From the NCBI RefSeq assembly GCF_017355365.1, contig NZ_JADIJR010000012.1:1-64000 (forward strand): DNA of 64,000 bases. The letters run 5' to 3'. Each line of letters starts with the position of its first letter. Position 1 is the stretch's first letter. The position numbers were made by a program, and so were the translations under genes. This DNA is from Microbacterium sp. SD291. GTDB lineage: Bacteria > Actinomycetota > Actinomycetes > Actinomycetales > Microbacteriaceae. A model generated the notes under the pieces. The model had not been told where the DNA came from, ran no database searches, and saw only the letters and a program-made list of their open reading frames with translations. This document shows positions 16,225 to 24,488 of this stretch, in pieces.

Positions 16225-17951
16225 CTCTCGCTCTGCTTGCCGGAAGGCACCTCGACCTCGTCTCGGCGCCGTTCACGCTGCCGCGCTCGCGCGTGCTCGT
16301 GTTCCGCTCCTCCTCCGGAGACGGGGTGCTCGTGCACACCTCCGAGTACGAGAAGCGGCTCTCGGAGTGCCGGGTGCTCGATTCGGTCGTGGTGACGGAT
16401 GCCGAGGGGCACATGCTCCCGGTGGCGGATGCGCTCCCAGGGCGGGTGCGCTTCGCCCTCCCTTCTCGGTCGTTGAGTGAGGACGTTCCGGACCTTCAGT
16501 CGAGCGTCGGAGACGAGCGTTTCGTCTCGCTTCGCTCGCTCAACGACCGGGAAGCGGCCGAAGCCACGCTCGCGTTCGCCGACCCGTCGACGCTGAGCCT
16601 CGGCGGAACCCCCGGCACGCGGGTGCGCCTCGAGCGCCCGGACGGCAGCATCGAGGAGCATCCGCTCGATGCCGGCATCCGCCTGCACATCGCCGCCGAT
16701 CGCACCGTGACCGTCGACTCCGGCGACCACGGCGCGGCCCTCGCCGCGACCGCGACGATCTGGGACGACTGGTTCGCGAAGTGCCCTGTCGTCCGCGACG
16801 ACCTGCAGGAGATGACCGCGTTCTGCTGGTGGGTGCTCGGCGCCAACATCGTCGAGCTGCCATCGCTGGGCGACGCCCGCGCGATCGTGCCTTCGAAGAT
16901 CGGCTACGTCGGGCTCTGGCAGTGGGACGCGTATTTCATCGCCGTCGGCCTCCGCCATGGCGACCCCGAACTCGCGCGCGAGCAGCTGGCGATCGCGTTC
17001 CGGTTCCCGCAGCCCGACGGGCAGCTGCCCGACGTGGTGCACGAGCTCGGCGTGCTGGCGACGAGTGACGACCTCCCCGAGAGCGACCGCGCGAACCTCC
17101 GCCGCGCGGGCTCGCAGATCGCCGACCCGAGCGCCCCGGTGCCGCTGACCAAGCCGCCGCTCGCGGCCTGGGCGCTGCGCAAGGTGCTCGAGGTGGCCGA
17201 CGACCCGGAGTTCGCGCGGGCGCAGCTGCCCCGGATCATCGCCTCACAGGACTGGTGGTTCGCCGGCTCCGACCTCGATCATGACGGGATGCCGGAGTAC
17301 GGGCATCCGTACTCCTCCGGCCTCGACGACAGCCCGATCTTCGACGGTCCGCTGCCGACCGCCGCTCCGGATCTCGGCGCCTACCTCGTGCGGCAGGACC
17401 TCGAGATCGCCGCGCTCCTCGAACGGTACGAGCCGGATGCCGACCCGACCCGTTTCCGCGAGCGCGCCGCCGTCACGCAGGAGCTGCTGTTGAGGATGTG
17501 GTCGCCCGAGCACGGCCGCTTCCTCGCCTACGGCGGGGGCGAGGCTCAGCTCAGCGACACCGTCGTCGGGCTGATGCCGCTGCTCACCGGCACGCTTCCC
17601 GCGCCGATCGCCGACACTCTGCGCGCCGCCGTCGATGACCCGTCGCGCTTCGCCCTCGAGTACGGGCTGCCGACCGTCGCGGCATCCGACCCCGACTTCT
17701 CGCCCGAGCGCATGTGGCGCGGTCCGATCTGGGTCAACACGAGCGTGCTCGTGGCCGAGGGGCTCGAGGCGTCGGGCTGGCCGGAGCGCGCGCGAGAGCT
17801 GCGTGAGCAGACGGTCGCGCTGGTGATCCACGGCGGCGGCCCGCACGAGTACTTCAACCCGCACACGGGCCGCAAGGCCGACCGCGCCACGACCGCCTTC
17901 GGCTGGTCCGCCGCGCTGTTCATCGACCTCGCCGTGGGCCTCAGCGGCTGA
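16221..17951 (+). CDS. MGH1-like glycoside hydrolase
   Basis: A 576-residue cytosolic (alpha/alpha)6-barrel hydrolase. GLWQWDAYFIAVGLRHGD carries the likely acid Asp, WWFAGSDLDHDGMPEYGHPY matches the GH63/mannosylglycerate hydrolase group, and GPHEYFNPHTG carries the likely base Glu. It overlaps the permease by 4 bp and has no signal peptide, so it acts on the imported sugar. The N-terminal beta domain is interrupted by a translated palindromic repeat (16463-16553) encoding PSRSLSEDVPDLQSSVG and onward to SLRSLNDRE. That segment lies in a loop-rich region before the catalytic barrel and keeps the frame. The substrate could be an alpha-mannoside or alpha-glucoside; this is uncertain. Confidence 0.83.
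   Translation: MTLALLAGRHLDLVSAPFTLPRSRVLVFRSSSGDGVLVHTSEYEKRLSECRVLDSVVVTDAEGHMLPVADALPGRVRFALPSRSLSEDVPDLQSSVGDERFVSLRSLNDREAAEATLAFADPSTLSLGGTPGTRVRLERPDGSIEEHPLDAGIRLHIAADRTVTVDSGDHGAALAATATIWDDWFAKCPVVRDDLQEMTAFCWWVLGANIVELPSLGDARAIVPSKIGYVGLWQWDAYFIAVGLRHGDPELAREQLAIAFRFPQPDGQLPDVVHELGVLATSDDLPESDRANLRRAGSQIADPSAPVPLTKPPLAAWALRKVLEVADDPEFARAQLPRIIASQDWWFAGSDLDHDGMPEYGHPYSSGLDDSPIFDGPLPTAAPDLGAYLVRQDLEIAALLERYEPDADPTRFRERAAVTQELLLRMWSPEHGRFLAYGGGEAQLSDTVVGLMPLLTGTLPAPIADTLRAAVDDPSRFALEYGLPTVAASDPDFSPERMWRGPIWVNTSVLVAEGLEASGWPERARELREQTVALVIHGGGPHEYFNPHTGRKADRATTAFGWSAALFIDLAVGLSG
16463..16553. repeat. Palindromic repeat within the glycosidase ORF (family F5)
   Basis: The left arm TTCTCGGTCGTTGAGTGAG pairs with the right arm ending CTCGCTCAACGACCGGGAA; the whole is 91 bp. 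The right part contains CGTTTCGTCTCGCTTCGCTC, a motif I recall as highly repeated in Microbacteriaceae genomes. It is read through in frame by the MGH1-like gene. Confidence 0.75.
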
Positions 17952-17960
17952 CCCTCCGCC

Positions 17961-18021
17961 GCTCCCGTCGCGAAAAAGCTCGCCAAACGGCCTCCGAACC
18001 GGGCTTTTTCGAGACGGGAGC
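17961..18021. repeat. 61-bp palindromic repeat (family F2), copy 1
   Basis: GCTCCCGTCGCGAAAAAGC pairs with GCTTTTTCGAGACGGGAGC (18 of 19 bases) around a 23-nt centre. It begins 9 bp after the glycosidase stop. The GCTTTTTC arm makes a terminator role possible for the first operon. Two further copies of identical length lie at 21329 and 29589. Confidence 0.82.
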
Positions 18022-18046
18022 GAAGGGGGGAACTGCACACACGATT

Positions 18047-18061
18047 TGTATTCAATATTCA
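18047..18061. promoter_or_regulatory. GntR-type operator, site 2
   Basis: TGTATTCAATATTCA is a diverged version of the TGTATACAGAATACA operator (GTAT-N5-AT core). It is 19 bp before the second binding-protein start. No strong promoter boxes are evident, only TATTCA as a possible -10. Confidence 0.5.
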
Positions 18062-18080
18062 CTAGACGAAGGAGTCCTGA

Positions 18081-19397
18081 ATGAACACCAAGCCCATCGC
18101 CCTCGCGGCCCTCGCTGCGGCCGGCCTCGCACTCGCGGGCTGCGCGACCGGCGGAGTCCCCACCGGGGGCTCCGGATCGACGGCCCTCGACCCCGACGCG
18201 AAGCTCGACGGCGAGATCACGGTCTGGTCGTGGGACGTCGGCGCGGTCGCCCTCGAGCGCCTCGCCGCCGACTTCGAGAAGGAGCACGAGGGCACGACCG
18301 TCAACGTCGTCGACGTCGGCTACGACAACGCGTACGACAAGATGTCGGTCGGCTTCCAGGCCGGCACCGGCCTTCCCGACGTCGTCACGATCGAGACGGA
18401 TGCCGCGCCCGGCTACATCACGCAGTTCCCGAAGGGGATGCTCGACCTGAGCCCGATCCTCGGCGACGACGAGGCGGACTTCGACCCGTTCAAGTGGTCG
18501 GCGGGGTCGGATGCCGAGGGCACGCTGCGCATCGCGCCCTGGGACTCCGGCACCGTCGCGATGTTCTACCGCACCGACATCGTCGAGGAGGCGGGCGTCG
18601 ACATCGAGGCCGTGCAGACCTGGGATGACCTCATCGCGGCCGGCAAGGTCATCAAGGAGACGACCGGGCACACGCTGATGTCGACCGACATCGCGGCCGG
18701 CGCCGGCTTCCAGGCGCGGCTGCAGCAGCTCGGGCAGGGCCTCTTCAACGAGAAGGGCGAGATCACGATCGATTCGCCAGAGGCTGTACGCGTGCTCACC
18801 ATGCTCAAGGAGATGAACGAGGCCGGCCTGCTCAAGAACGTGACCGGCTGGGACGGGAGGGTCACCTCCGCCAAGGACGGCGACTCCGCCGTGACTGCCG
18901 AGGCGGTGTGGTGGATCGGCACGCTGCAGGGCGACGCCCCCGAGCACGCAGGCAAGTACGGCGTGCTGCCGCTGCCCGCGTTCGACGAGGGCGGCGCACG
19001 CACCTCGAACAACGGCGGCTCCGGTCTCGCCGTGCCCGCGCAGGCGAAGAACCCGCAGCTCGCGGCCGCCTTCGTGGACTTCGTGCTGGCGGATGCCGGC
19101 AGCCAGGCATCCATGATGAAGAACGAGGGCCTGTTCCCCTCCTACCTGCCGGCGCTCGAGGACGAGCAGTTCGCAGAGCCGGTGGACTACTTCGCCGGCG
19201 ACCCCGTATACGAGACGTTCGCCGAGCTCACCGGCGAGATCCCGCCGATCGTGTTCACCTCCGACAGCGCCGAGGCGACCGACATCGTGGCGAACGCGGT
19301 CTCCGCGGCGGTGCTGAACGGCGCGGACCCGGCGACCGTGCTGGCGGACGCCGCGAAGCAGCTCGCGACGTCGACCGGCCGGGAGATCGCGGACTGA
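18081..19397 (+). CDS. ABC sugar transporter, substrate-binding lipoprotein (system 2)
   Basis: A 438-residue CUT1 binding protein with a short signal and canonical lipobox (LALAGC), then ITVWSWDVGAVALERLAADFEK and LPDVVTIETDAAPGYITQFP. It is clearly different from system 1, so two distinct sugars or oligomer sizes may be taken up. ATG 18081 follows GAAGGAG at good spacing. The gene is the first of a three-gene importer unit and is preceded by GntR site 2. Its stop is 2 bp before the permease start. Confidence 0.9.
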   Translation: MNTKPIALAALAAAGLALAGCATGGVPTGGSGSTALDPDAKLDGEITVWSWDVGAVALERLAADFEKEHEGTTVNVVDVGYDNAYDKMSVGFQAGTGLPDVVTIETDAAPGYITQFPKGMLDLSPILGDDEADFDPFKWSAGSDAEGTLRIAPWDSGTVAMFYRTDIVEEAGVDIEAVQTWDDLIAAGKVIKETTGHTLMSTDIAAGAGFQARLQQLGQGLFNEKGEITIDSPEAVRVLTMLKEMNEAGLLKNVTGWDGRVTSAKDGDSAVTAEAVWWIGTLQGDAPEHAGKYGVLPLPAFDEGGARTSNNGGSGLAVPAQAKNPQLAAAFVDFVLADAGSQASMMKNEGLFPSYLPALEDEQFAEPVDYFAGDPVYETFAELTGEIPPIVFTSDSAEATDIVANAVSAAVLNGADPATVLADAAKQLATSTGREIAD

Positions 19398-19399
19398 TC

Positions 19400-20422
19400 A
19401 TGGCTCGTCTCCGCTCGCGCATGCCCCGCCGCGGTGCGGTGCCGGCATCCGTGTCCGATGTCGGTCCGGGGGCCGACACGCCAGATGAAGGACGTTTCGG
19501 CACGGTCGGTCCGACATCTGGCGCGTCGGCGCCCAGGATGCCCGGGGCAGGACGGCGGCCGCGCCGGCTGGACCCGGGCAGGGCCGGGCGCTGGTTCGTG
19601 CTGCCGGCCGCCGCCCTGCTCGTGTTCTTCTTCGCATACCCGCTGCTCGCGTCGCTCTGGCAGAGCCTGTTCCGCACCGAGGCCGGCGTCACGCAGTTCG
19701 TCGGCCTCGGGCAGTACGCGCGACTGTTCGCCGACCCGCTGATCGCGAAGAGCCTGTTCAACGCCGGCCTCATCCTGATCGTCCAGGTGCCGCTGATGAT
19801 CGGGCTCGCCGTGGGCCTCGCCTACCTGCTGAACCAGTCCTGGCTGCGGTTCCGGTCGGGGTTCCGGCTGCTCACCTTCCTCCCCGCGGTGACGACCCTC
19901 GTCGCCTACGCGGTGGTGTTCCGGGTGCTGCTCGCGACCGACGGCGGCGCCGTGAACCAGATGCTCGGCGTCGTCGGCATCGCCCCGATCGACTGGCTCA
20001 ACAACGAGTGGTGGGCGCGGGTCGCGGTCATCGCCGCGGTCACGTGGCGCTGGACCGGCTACAACATGGTCATCATCCTCGCCGGGCTGCAGTCGATCCC
20101 GCCGGAGCTGTACGAGGCGGCGAAGGTCGACGGCGCCGGCCGCTGGCAGACCTTCTGGCACATCGTGCTGCCGCAGCTGCGCCCGGTGCTCATCTTCACG
20201 GGGATCACCTCGACGATCGGCGCGCTGCAGCTGTTCGACGAGAACTTCATCCTCACCGGCGGCGGCCCCAGCGACGCCACGCTCACACCGGTGCTCTACC
20301 TCTACAAGGTCGGGTTCCGGCAGTTCGACTTCGGCTACGCATCCGCCATCGCCTGGATGCTCGTGCTGCTCACCGCGATCATCGCGATCATGCAGTTCCG
20401 GCTCATGAGGGAGAAGCCATGA
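19400..20422 (+). CDS. ABC sugar transporter permease (MalF-like, system 2)
   Basis: A 340-residue permease. Six helices begin at FVLPAAALLVFFFAYPLLAS; the EAA loop is YEAAKVDGAGRWQTFWHIVLP. The N-terminus is unusually long (about 65 residues) and unlike a normal permease tail. Part of it is encoded by a palindromic element (19472-19530) reading ADTPDEGRFGTVGPTSGASA. An internal start just before the first helix is possible, but no strong ribosome site was seen there. It is coupled to the binding protein before it and overlaps the next permease by 4 bp. Confidence 0.88.
   Translation: MARLRSRMPRRGAVPASVSDVGPGADTPDEGRFGTVGPTSGASAPRMPGAGRRPRRLDPGRAGRWFVLPAAALLVFFFAYPLLASLWQSLFRTEAGVTQFVGLGQYARLFADPLIAKSLFNAGLILIVQVPLMIGLAVGLAYLLNQSWLRFRSGFRLLTFLPAVTTLVAYAVVFRVLLATDGGAVNQMLGVVGIAPIDWLNNEWWARVAVIAAVTWRWTGYNMVIILAGLQSIPPELYEAAKVDGAGRWQTFWHIVLPQLRPVLIFTGITSTIGALQLFDENFILTGGGPSDATLTPVLYLYKVGFRQFDFGYASAIAWMLVLLTAIIAIMQFRLMREKP
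19472..19530. repeat. Palindromic element within the permease N-terminus (family F4)
   Basis: GCCGACACGCCAGATG (19472) pairs with CATCTGGCGCGTCGGC (ending 19530): 15 of 16 bases, 27-nt centre, 59 bp in all. It lies in the cytosolic tail-coding part of the permease gene and is translated. Only one copy was seen in this window, so calling it a dispersed family is inference. Confidence 0.65.
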
Positions 20423-21315
20423 CCGATCTCGCCACCCGCACCATCGTCACGGAAGGCCGGGAGACGCGCAGCAGCGGAGCCGGGGAGCGCGGCATCCGAT
20501 CGCGGATGCTCAGACTGCCGCTGTATCTGCTGCTGATCGCCGCCTCGGTGGTGTCGATCATCCCGTTCCTGTGGATGGTGATCGCTTCCACGCATCCGAC
20601 CTCGGAGCTGTTCGGCACGCCTCTGCCGGTGCTGCCGGGCGGCGACCTGTGGGTGAACCTCGCCCGGCTCGAGGAGAGCATCGGCTTCAGCCGGGTGATG
20701 CTCAACAGCCTTCTGATCGCGGTGATCTACACGGTGTTCAGCTCGGTCGTCAGCATCATGGCGGGTTACGGCCTCGCCACCTACCGGTTCCGCGGCCGCG
20801 GCATCCTGCTCGGGCTCGTGCTGGTGACCATGATGATCCCGATGCAGGTGCTGCTCGTGCCGCTGTTCCAGATCATGGCCGGGATGGGGTGGATCGACAC
20901 CTATCAGGCCGTCATCCTGCCGTTCCTCGCGAACGCGTTCGGGATCTTCCTGATGCGGCAGGGGTTCCTCGACTTCCCGCCCAGCCTGATCGAGGCCGCG
21001 CGGATCGACGGGGCGAGCGAGCTGCGGACCTTCTACCGGATCGTGCTGCCGGTGGCGAAGCCGCAGATCGCGGCGCTCGTGATCTACACGTTCATCAGCC
21101 AGTGGAACTCGTTCATCTGGCCGCTGCTCATGCTCAACACCGAGGCGAACTACACCGTGCCCGTCGCGCTGAACACGATGATCGGCATGAGCCGCGTCGA
21201 CTACTCCGGCCTCATGCTCGGCTCGCTGCTCGCGACGCTGCCCCTGATGATCCTGTTCCTGGTGTTCCAGAAGCAGTTCGTCGCCGGGCTCCTGGGCGGA
21301 GCCGTCAAGGGGTGA
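20419..21315 (+). CDS. ABC sugar transporter permease (MalG-like, system 2)
   Basis: A 298-residue permease with six helices from LYLLLIAASVVSIIPFLWMV onward, EAA loop IEAARIDGASELRTFYRIVLP and the typical C-terminus FQKQFVAGLLGGAVKG. It starts at ATG 20419 in an ATGA overlap. It completes the second CUT1 importer. A 61-bp palindrome starting 14 bp after the stop probably ends the transcript before the convergent GntR gene. Confidence 0.9.
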   Translation: MTDLATRTIVTEGRETRSSGAGERGIRSRMLRLPLYLLLIAASVVSIIPFLWMVIASTHPTSELFGTPLPVLPGGDLWVNLARLEESIGFSRVMLNSLLIAVIYTVFSSVVSIMAGYGLATYRFRGRGILLGLVLVTMMIPMQVLLVPLFQIMAGMGWIDTYQAVILPFLANAFGIFLMRQGFLDFPPSLIEAARIDGASELRTFYRIVLPVAKPQIAALVIYTFISQWNSFIWPLLMLNTEANYTVPVALNTMIGMSRVDYSGLMLGSLLATLPLMILFLVFQKQFVAGLLGGAVKG

Positions 21316-21328
21316 CCCCCGCCTCGGT

Positions 21329-21389
21329 GCGCCGGTCGCGAAGAGGCTCGCTATTCGGCGGGAACAGCGGGCTTTTTCGCGACGGGAGC
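21329..21389. repeat. 61-bp palindromic repeat (family F2), copy 2
   Basis: GGTCGCGAAGAGGCTCGC on the left pairs with GCGGGCTTTTTCGCGAC on the right (two G-A type mismatches). It has exactly the same length as copies 1 and 3. It sits between the permease gene and the convergent GntR gene. Confidence 0.8.
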
Positions 21390-21489
21390 GGAGGAGAGTC
21401 GGGATCAGCGCCTGCCCGGTGAGCAGGTTGCCGGCGTGCAGCACGGCGAACAGGGCCGCCGAGACGAGCGCGACCACGAGGTCGGCGGG

Positions 21490-22146
21490 CTACGCGGAGA
21501 AGTAGCTGCTCGTGGCGTTGTCGATGATGCGCTGCATGCCGTGCATCCAGTTGGCCTTCAGCGCCACGATCGCGCCCGGGATGTCGCCGGCCGCGAGACG
21601 GGTGGCGATCTCGGCGTGCTCGGCGGCGACGCGCTCGACCTTGACGTCTTCGGGGACGAGCAGCGACTCGTAGCGGTGGAACGAGCTCCGCACGCTCTCG
21701 ATCACGGCGAGCAGCCGGGAGTTCGGGCATGTCGAGAGCATCACGGAGTGCCACTCGTCGTCCTTGGTGATGACGAGCTGGTGCTCGACGAGCTCGTCGG
21801 CGAAGGCATCCGCCATCTCCTTGAGGCGTGCGCCGATCGACCGCAGCTCGTCGGGCGGGCTGAGTTCGAGCGCCAGGCTCTCGAGAGCGGCCATGACGGG
21901 GGCGAGGTCACGGAACTCGGAGGCGCTGAGCGGCACGAAGCGGAAGCCCTTGCCGTTCTCGCTCTCGATCTGCCCCTCGGACTCGAGCGCGATCAGCGCT
22001 TCACGCAGCGGGGTGCGGCTGACTCCGAGTTCGCCGGCGAGCTGGACCTCGTTGATCCCCTCTCCGGGCTGGACGAGACCGGCCCGCATCCGGGCGAGGA
22101 GCTCCTCGCGTACCTGAGAGCGCAGGTTCTTGCGTTCGATGGCCAT
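21490..22146 (-). CDS. GntR-family regulator, FCD/FadR subgroup
   Basis: A 218-residue regulator: winged helix (LARMRAGLVQPGEGINEVQL, then AGELGVSRTPLREALIALE) and an all-helical FCD effector domain with the metal/ligand histidine pattern (DEWHSVMLSTC, RVAAEHAEIATRLAAGD). FCD members usually bind carboxylates or sugar acids. It is divergent from the GH42 gene, whose promoter carries a perfect operator TGTATACAGAATACA; near-copies precede both importers. It is therefore the probable local repressor of the whole locus. GGGGGACGG precedes the ATG. Confidence 0.9.
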   Translation of the reverse strand: MAIERKNLRSQVREELLARMRAGLVQPGEGINEVQLAGELGVSRTPLREALIALESEGQIESENGKGFRFVPLSASEFRDLAPVMAALESLALELSPPDELRSIGARLKEMADAFADELVEHQLVITKDDEWHSVMLSTCPNSRLLAVIESVRSSFHRYESLLVPEDVKVERVAAEHAEIATRLAAGDIPGAIVALKANWMHGMQRIIDNATSSYFSA

Positions 22147-22191
22147 CGGCCGTCCCCCTTCTGCGTCGCGCCCTGCCCGTCAGCCTATGGC

Positions 22192-22237
22192 TTGACGGCT
22201 CCGGTACGACGACCTACTGTGGTGTATACAGAATACA
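22192..22237 (+). promoter_or_regulatory. Promoter and GntR operator site 3
   Basis: TTGACG (22192-22197), a 17-bp spacer and TACTGT (22215-22220) form a strong promoter. The perfect-arm operator TGTATACAGAATACA (22223-22237) sits over the predicted start site, fitting repression by the divergently encoded GntR protein. It drives the GH42-gcvPAB-like-SDR operon. Confidence 0.78.
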
Positions 22238-22304
22238 GCGGTGTTCGGGAATGCACCAGAGCAAGACGGAAACCGCTCCCGGCCAGACTCAGAGAGGAGC
22301 CCAC

Positions 22305-24488
22305 GTGTCCGCACCCTCGTCAGCAGACGGCGGCGATCAGCCGATCCGACGTGTCCGCATCGACGCGCTCGCCTACGGTGGCGACTACAACCCCGACCAG
22401 TGGTCGGAGGAGGTCTGGCACGAGGACATCCGCCTGATGCGCGAGGCCGGCGTGAACATGGTGAGCCTGCCGATCTTCAGCTGGCCGCAGCTGGAGCCCG
22501 AGCCCGGGGTCTACGACTGGGAGTGGCTCGACCGCATCATCGACCTGCTGCATGAGGCCGGCATCCGCATCGATCTGGCCACCGCAACCGCCACCCCGCC
22601 GTCGTGGCTGCTGCGCGCGCACCCCGAGATGGCGCCGTGGGATGCCGACGGCCACCGGCTCGAGTTCGGCTCCCGCCAGACCTACTGCCCGTCGTCGCCG
22701 GTCTGGCGCGAGAACGTCGAGCGGATGACGCGGGCCATGGCCGAGCGCTACGGCGAGCACCCCGGGCTCGCGATGTGGCACATCTCGAACGAGTACGGCG
22801 ATCACACCTCTCGCTGCTGGTGCCCCGAATCGGCCAAGCACTTCCGCCGCTGGCTGGAGAACCGATACGGCGACCTCGACGGCCTCAACGAGGCGTGGGG
22901 CGTGAACGTGTGGGGTCAGCGGTACACGGCGTGGGACCACATCGAGACGCCGAAGAAGGCGCCGGGGCCGATCAACCCGACCAAACTGCTCGACTTCGAG
23001 CGGTTCTCGTCGGATGCGCTGCTCGAGCTGTTTCAGGTCGAGATCGACGTGCTGCGCGAGGTCACCCCCGACATCGCGGTGACGACGAACTTCATGAGCA
23101 TGTTCCGCGACCTCGACTACTGGGACTTCGCCGCTGTGGAGGACGTCGTGACCGACGACGCCTACCCCGAGCCCGCAGACCCCACCTCGCACGTCGGCGC
23201 CGCGCTGAACTACGGGCTGATGCGCTCGCTCAAGGGCGGGCAGCCATGGCTGCTGCTGGAGTCGTCTGCCAGTGCCACCAGCTGGCGGGACGTCAACGTC
23301 CCGAAGGCGCCGGGAAAGATCCGGGTCGAGAGCCTGCAGGCCGTCGCGCACGGCTCGGATGCCGTGATGTTCTTCCAGTGGCGCCAGGCCAAGTACGGCC
23401 AGGAGAAGTTCCACTCGTCGATGCTCGGGCACCGTGGTGAGCGCTCGCGCAGCTTCCAGGAGACCAAGGCGCTGGGACTCGAGCTGCGCAAGCTCGAGCC
23501 GGTGCGCGGCACACGGGTGCGCTCGCGGGTCGCCCTCGTCGTCGACTGGGACTCGTGGTGGGGATCGAGCGCGCTGGAGTCGCTTCCCTCGCAGCGGCTG
23601 CAGTGGGCGCGCCAGGCCAGGGAATGGCATCGCGCGCTCTACACGCTCGGCCAGCCGACGGATGCCGTGCGCGCCACCGGCCCGTTCGACGCGTACGACG
23701 TGGTCGTGGTGCCGAACCTGTACATCACCGAGCAGCCGCAGGCCGATGCGCTCCGGGAGTTCGTCGAGCGCGGCGGGCACCTCGTCGTCGGCCCGTTCTC
23801 GGGTGTCATCGACGCCACCGAGAAGGTGCACGACGGCGGCGCCCCCGGACCGCTGCGCGACCTCCTCGGCATCGAGGTCGACGAGCAGTGGCCCATCGCC
23901 GACGGACGCACCGAGTCGATCGACTACGGTCATGACGTCCTTACGGCGCCGAGCTGGAGCGAATGGATCGAGGCGGATGCCGACGTCGAGGTCCGCGGCA
24001 CGTACGCCTCGGGCGAGCTGGCAGGGCTGCCCGCGGTGACGCGTCGCGCGGTCGCGGGCCGAGAGGGCGCGGGTCAAGAGGGCGACTCCGGTGGAGAGGG
24101 TGCTGGTCGCAAGGGAGGCTCCGGCTCCGCCTGGTACCTCAGCGCGATGCTCGACCACGACAGCATGCTCCCGGTCTTCCGCGACGTGCTCCGCACCGCC
24201 GGCCTCCCCGCGCGAGACGACACCGACGTCGACGTCGAGGTCGTCACCCGTGCCGATGACACCACCGACTACACGTTCTACCTGAACCACGGGCAGAGCC
24301 CGGTGTCGTTCGAGCTCGCGGGACCCGCGACCGACCTGCTCACCGGCATCCGCCAGTCCGGGCGCCTCGACCTCGGCCGCTACGGCGTCGCGGTGCTGGC
24401 GGCTCCCTGTTCCGAGAGCATCCCGTTCTCCACGATCATCCCGAATCACCCGACCCCCTCTGTGAACCACGTGAAGGAGGAAGCATGA
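22305..24488 (+). CDS. GH42 beta-galactosidase
   Basis: A 727-residue cytosolic enzyme hydrolysing terminal beta-galactosides. It shows the N-terminal barrel signature YGGDYNPDQWSEEVW, acid/base Glu in MWHISNEYGDH, a Cys pair in SRCWCPE for zinc, nucleophile Glu in WLLLESSAS, and a glutamine-amidotransferase-like middle domain (YDVVVVPNLYI). GTG 22305 with GAGAGGAG is preferred over ATG 22251, which would fall just after the operator and lacks a ribosome site. Residues around 585-610 form an odd Gly/Glu-rich insert (AGREGAGQEGDSGGEG) not expected in the family. It is the first gene of the operon and overlaps the GcvPA-like gene by 4 bp. Confidence 0.9.
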   Translation: MSAPSSADGGDQPIRRVRIDALAYGGDYNPDQWSEEVWHEDIRLMREAGVNMVSLPIFSWPQLEPEPGVYDWEWLDRIIDLLHEAGIRIDLATATATPPSWLLRAHPEMAPWDADGHRLEFGSRQTYCPSSPVWRENVERMTRAMAERYGEHPGLAMWHISNEYGDHTSRCWCPESAKHFRRWLENRYGDLDGLNEAWGVNVWGQRYTAWDHIETPKKAPGPINPTKLLDFERFSSDALLELFQVEIDVLREVTPDIAVTTNFMSMFRDLDYWDFAAVEDVVTDDAYPEPADPTSHVGAALNYGLMRSLKGGQPWLLLESSASATSWRDVNVPKAPGKIRVESLQAVAHGSDAVMFFQWRQAKYGQEKFHSSMLGHRGERSRSFQETKALGLELRKLEPVRGTRVRSRVALVVDWDSWWGSSALESLPSQRLQWARQAREWHRALYTLGQPTDAVRATGPFDAYDVVVVPNLYITEQPQADALREFVERGGHLVVGPFSGVIDATEKVHDGGAPGPLRDLLGIEVDEQWPIADGRTESIDYGHDVLTAPSWSEWIEADADVEVRGTYASGELAGLPAVTRRAVAGREGAGQEGDSGGEGAGRKGGSGSAWYLSAMLDHDSMLPVFRDVLRTAGLPARDDTDVDVEVVTRADDTTDYTFYLNHGQSPVSFELAGPATDLLTGIRQSGRLDLGRYGVAVLAAPCSESIPFSTIIPNHPTPSVNHVKEEA

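Noticed and set aside
17961..18021. Classical rho-independent terminator only
   Set aside because: It may act as one, but two other copies of the same length and arms show it is a repeat family member, so the repeat call was kept as primary.
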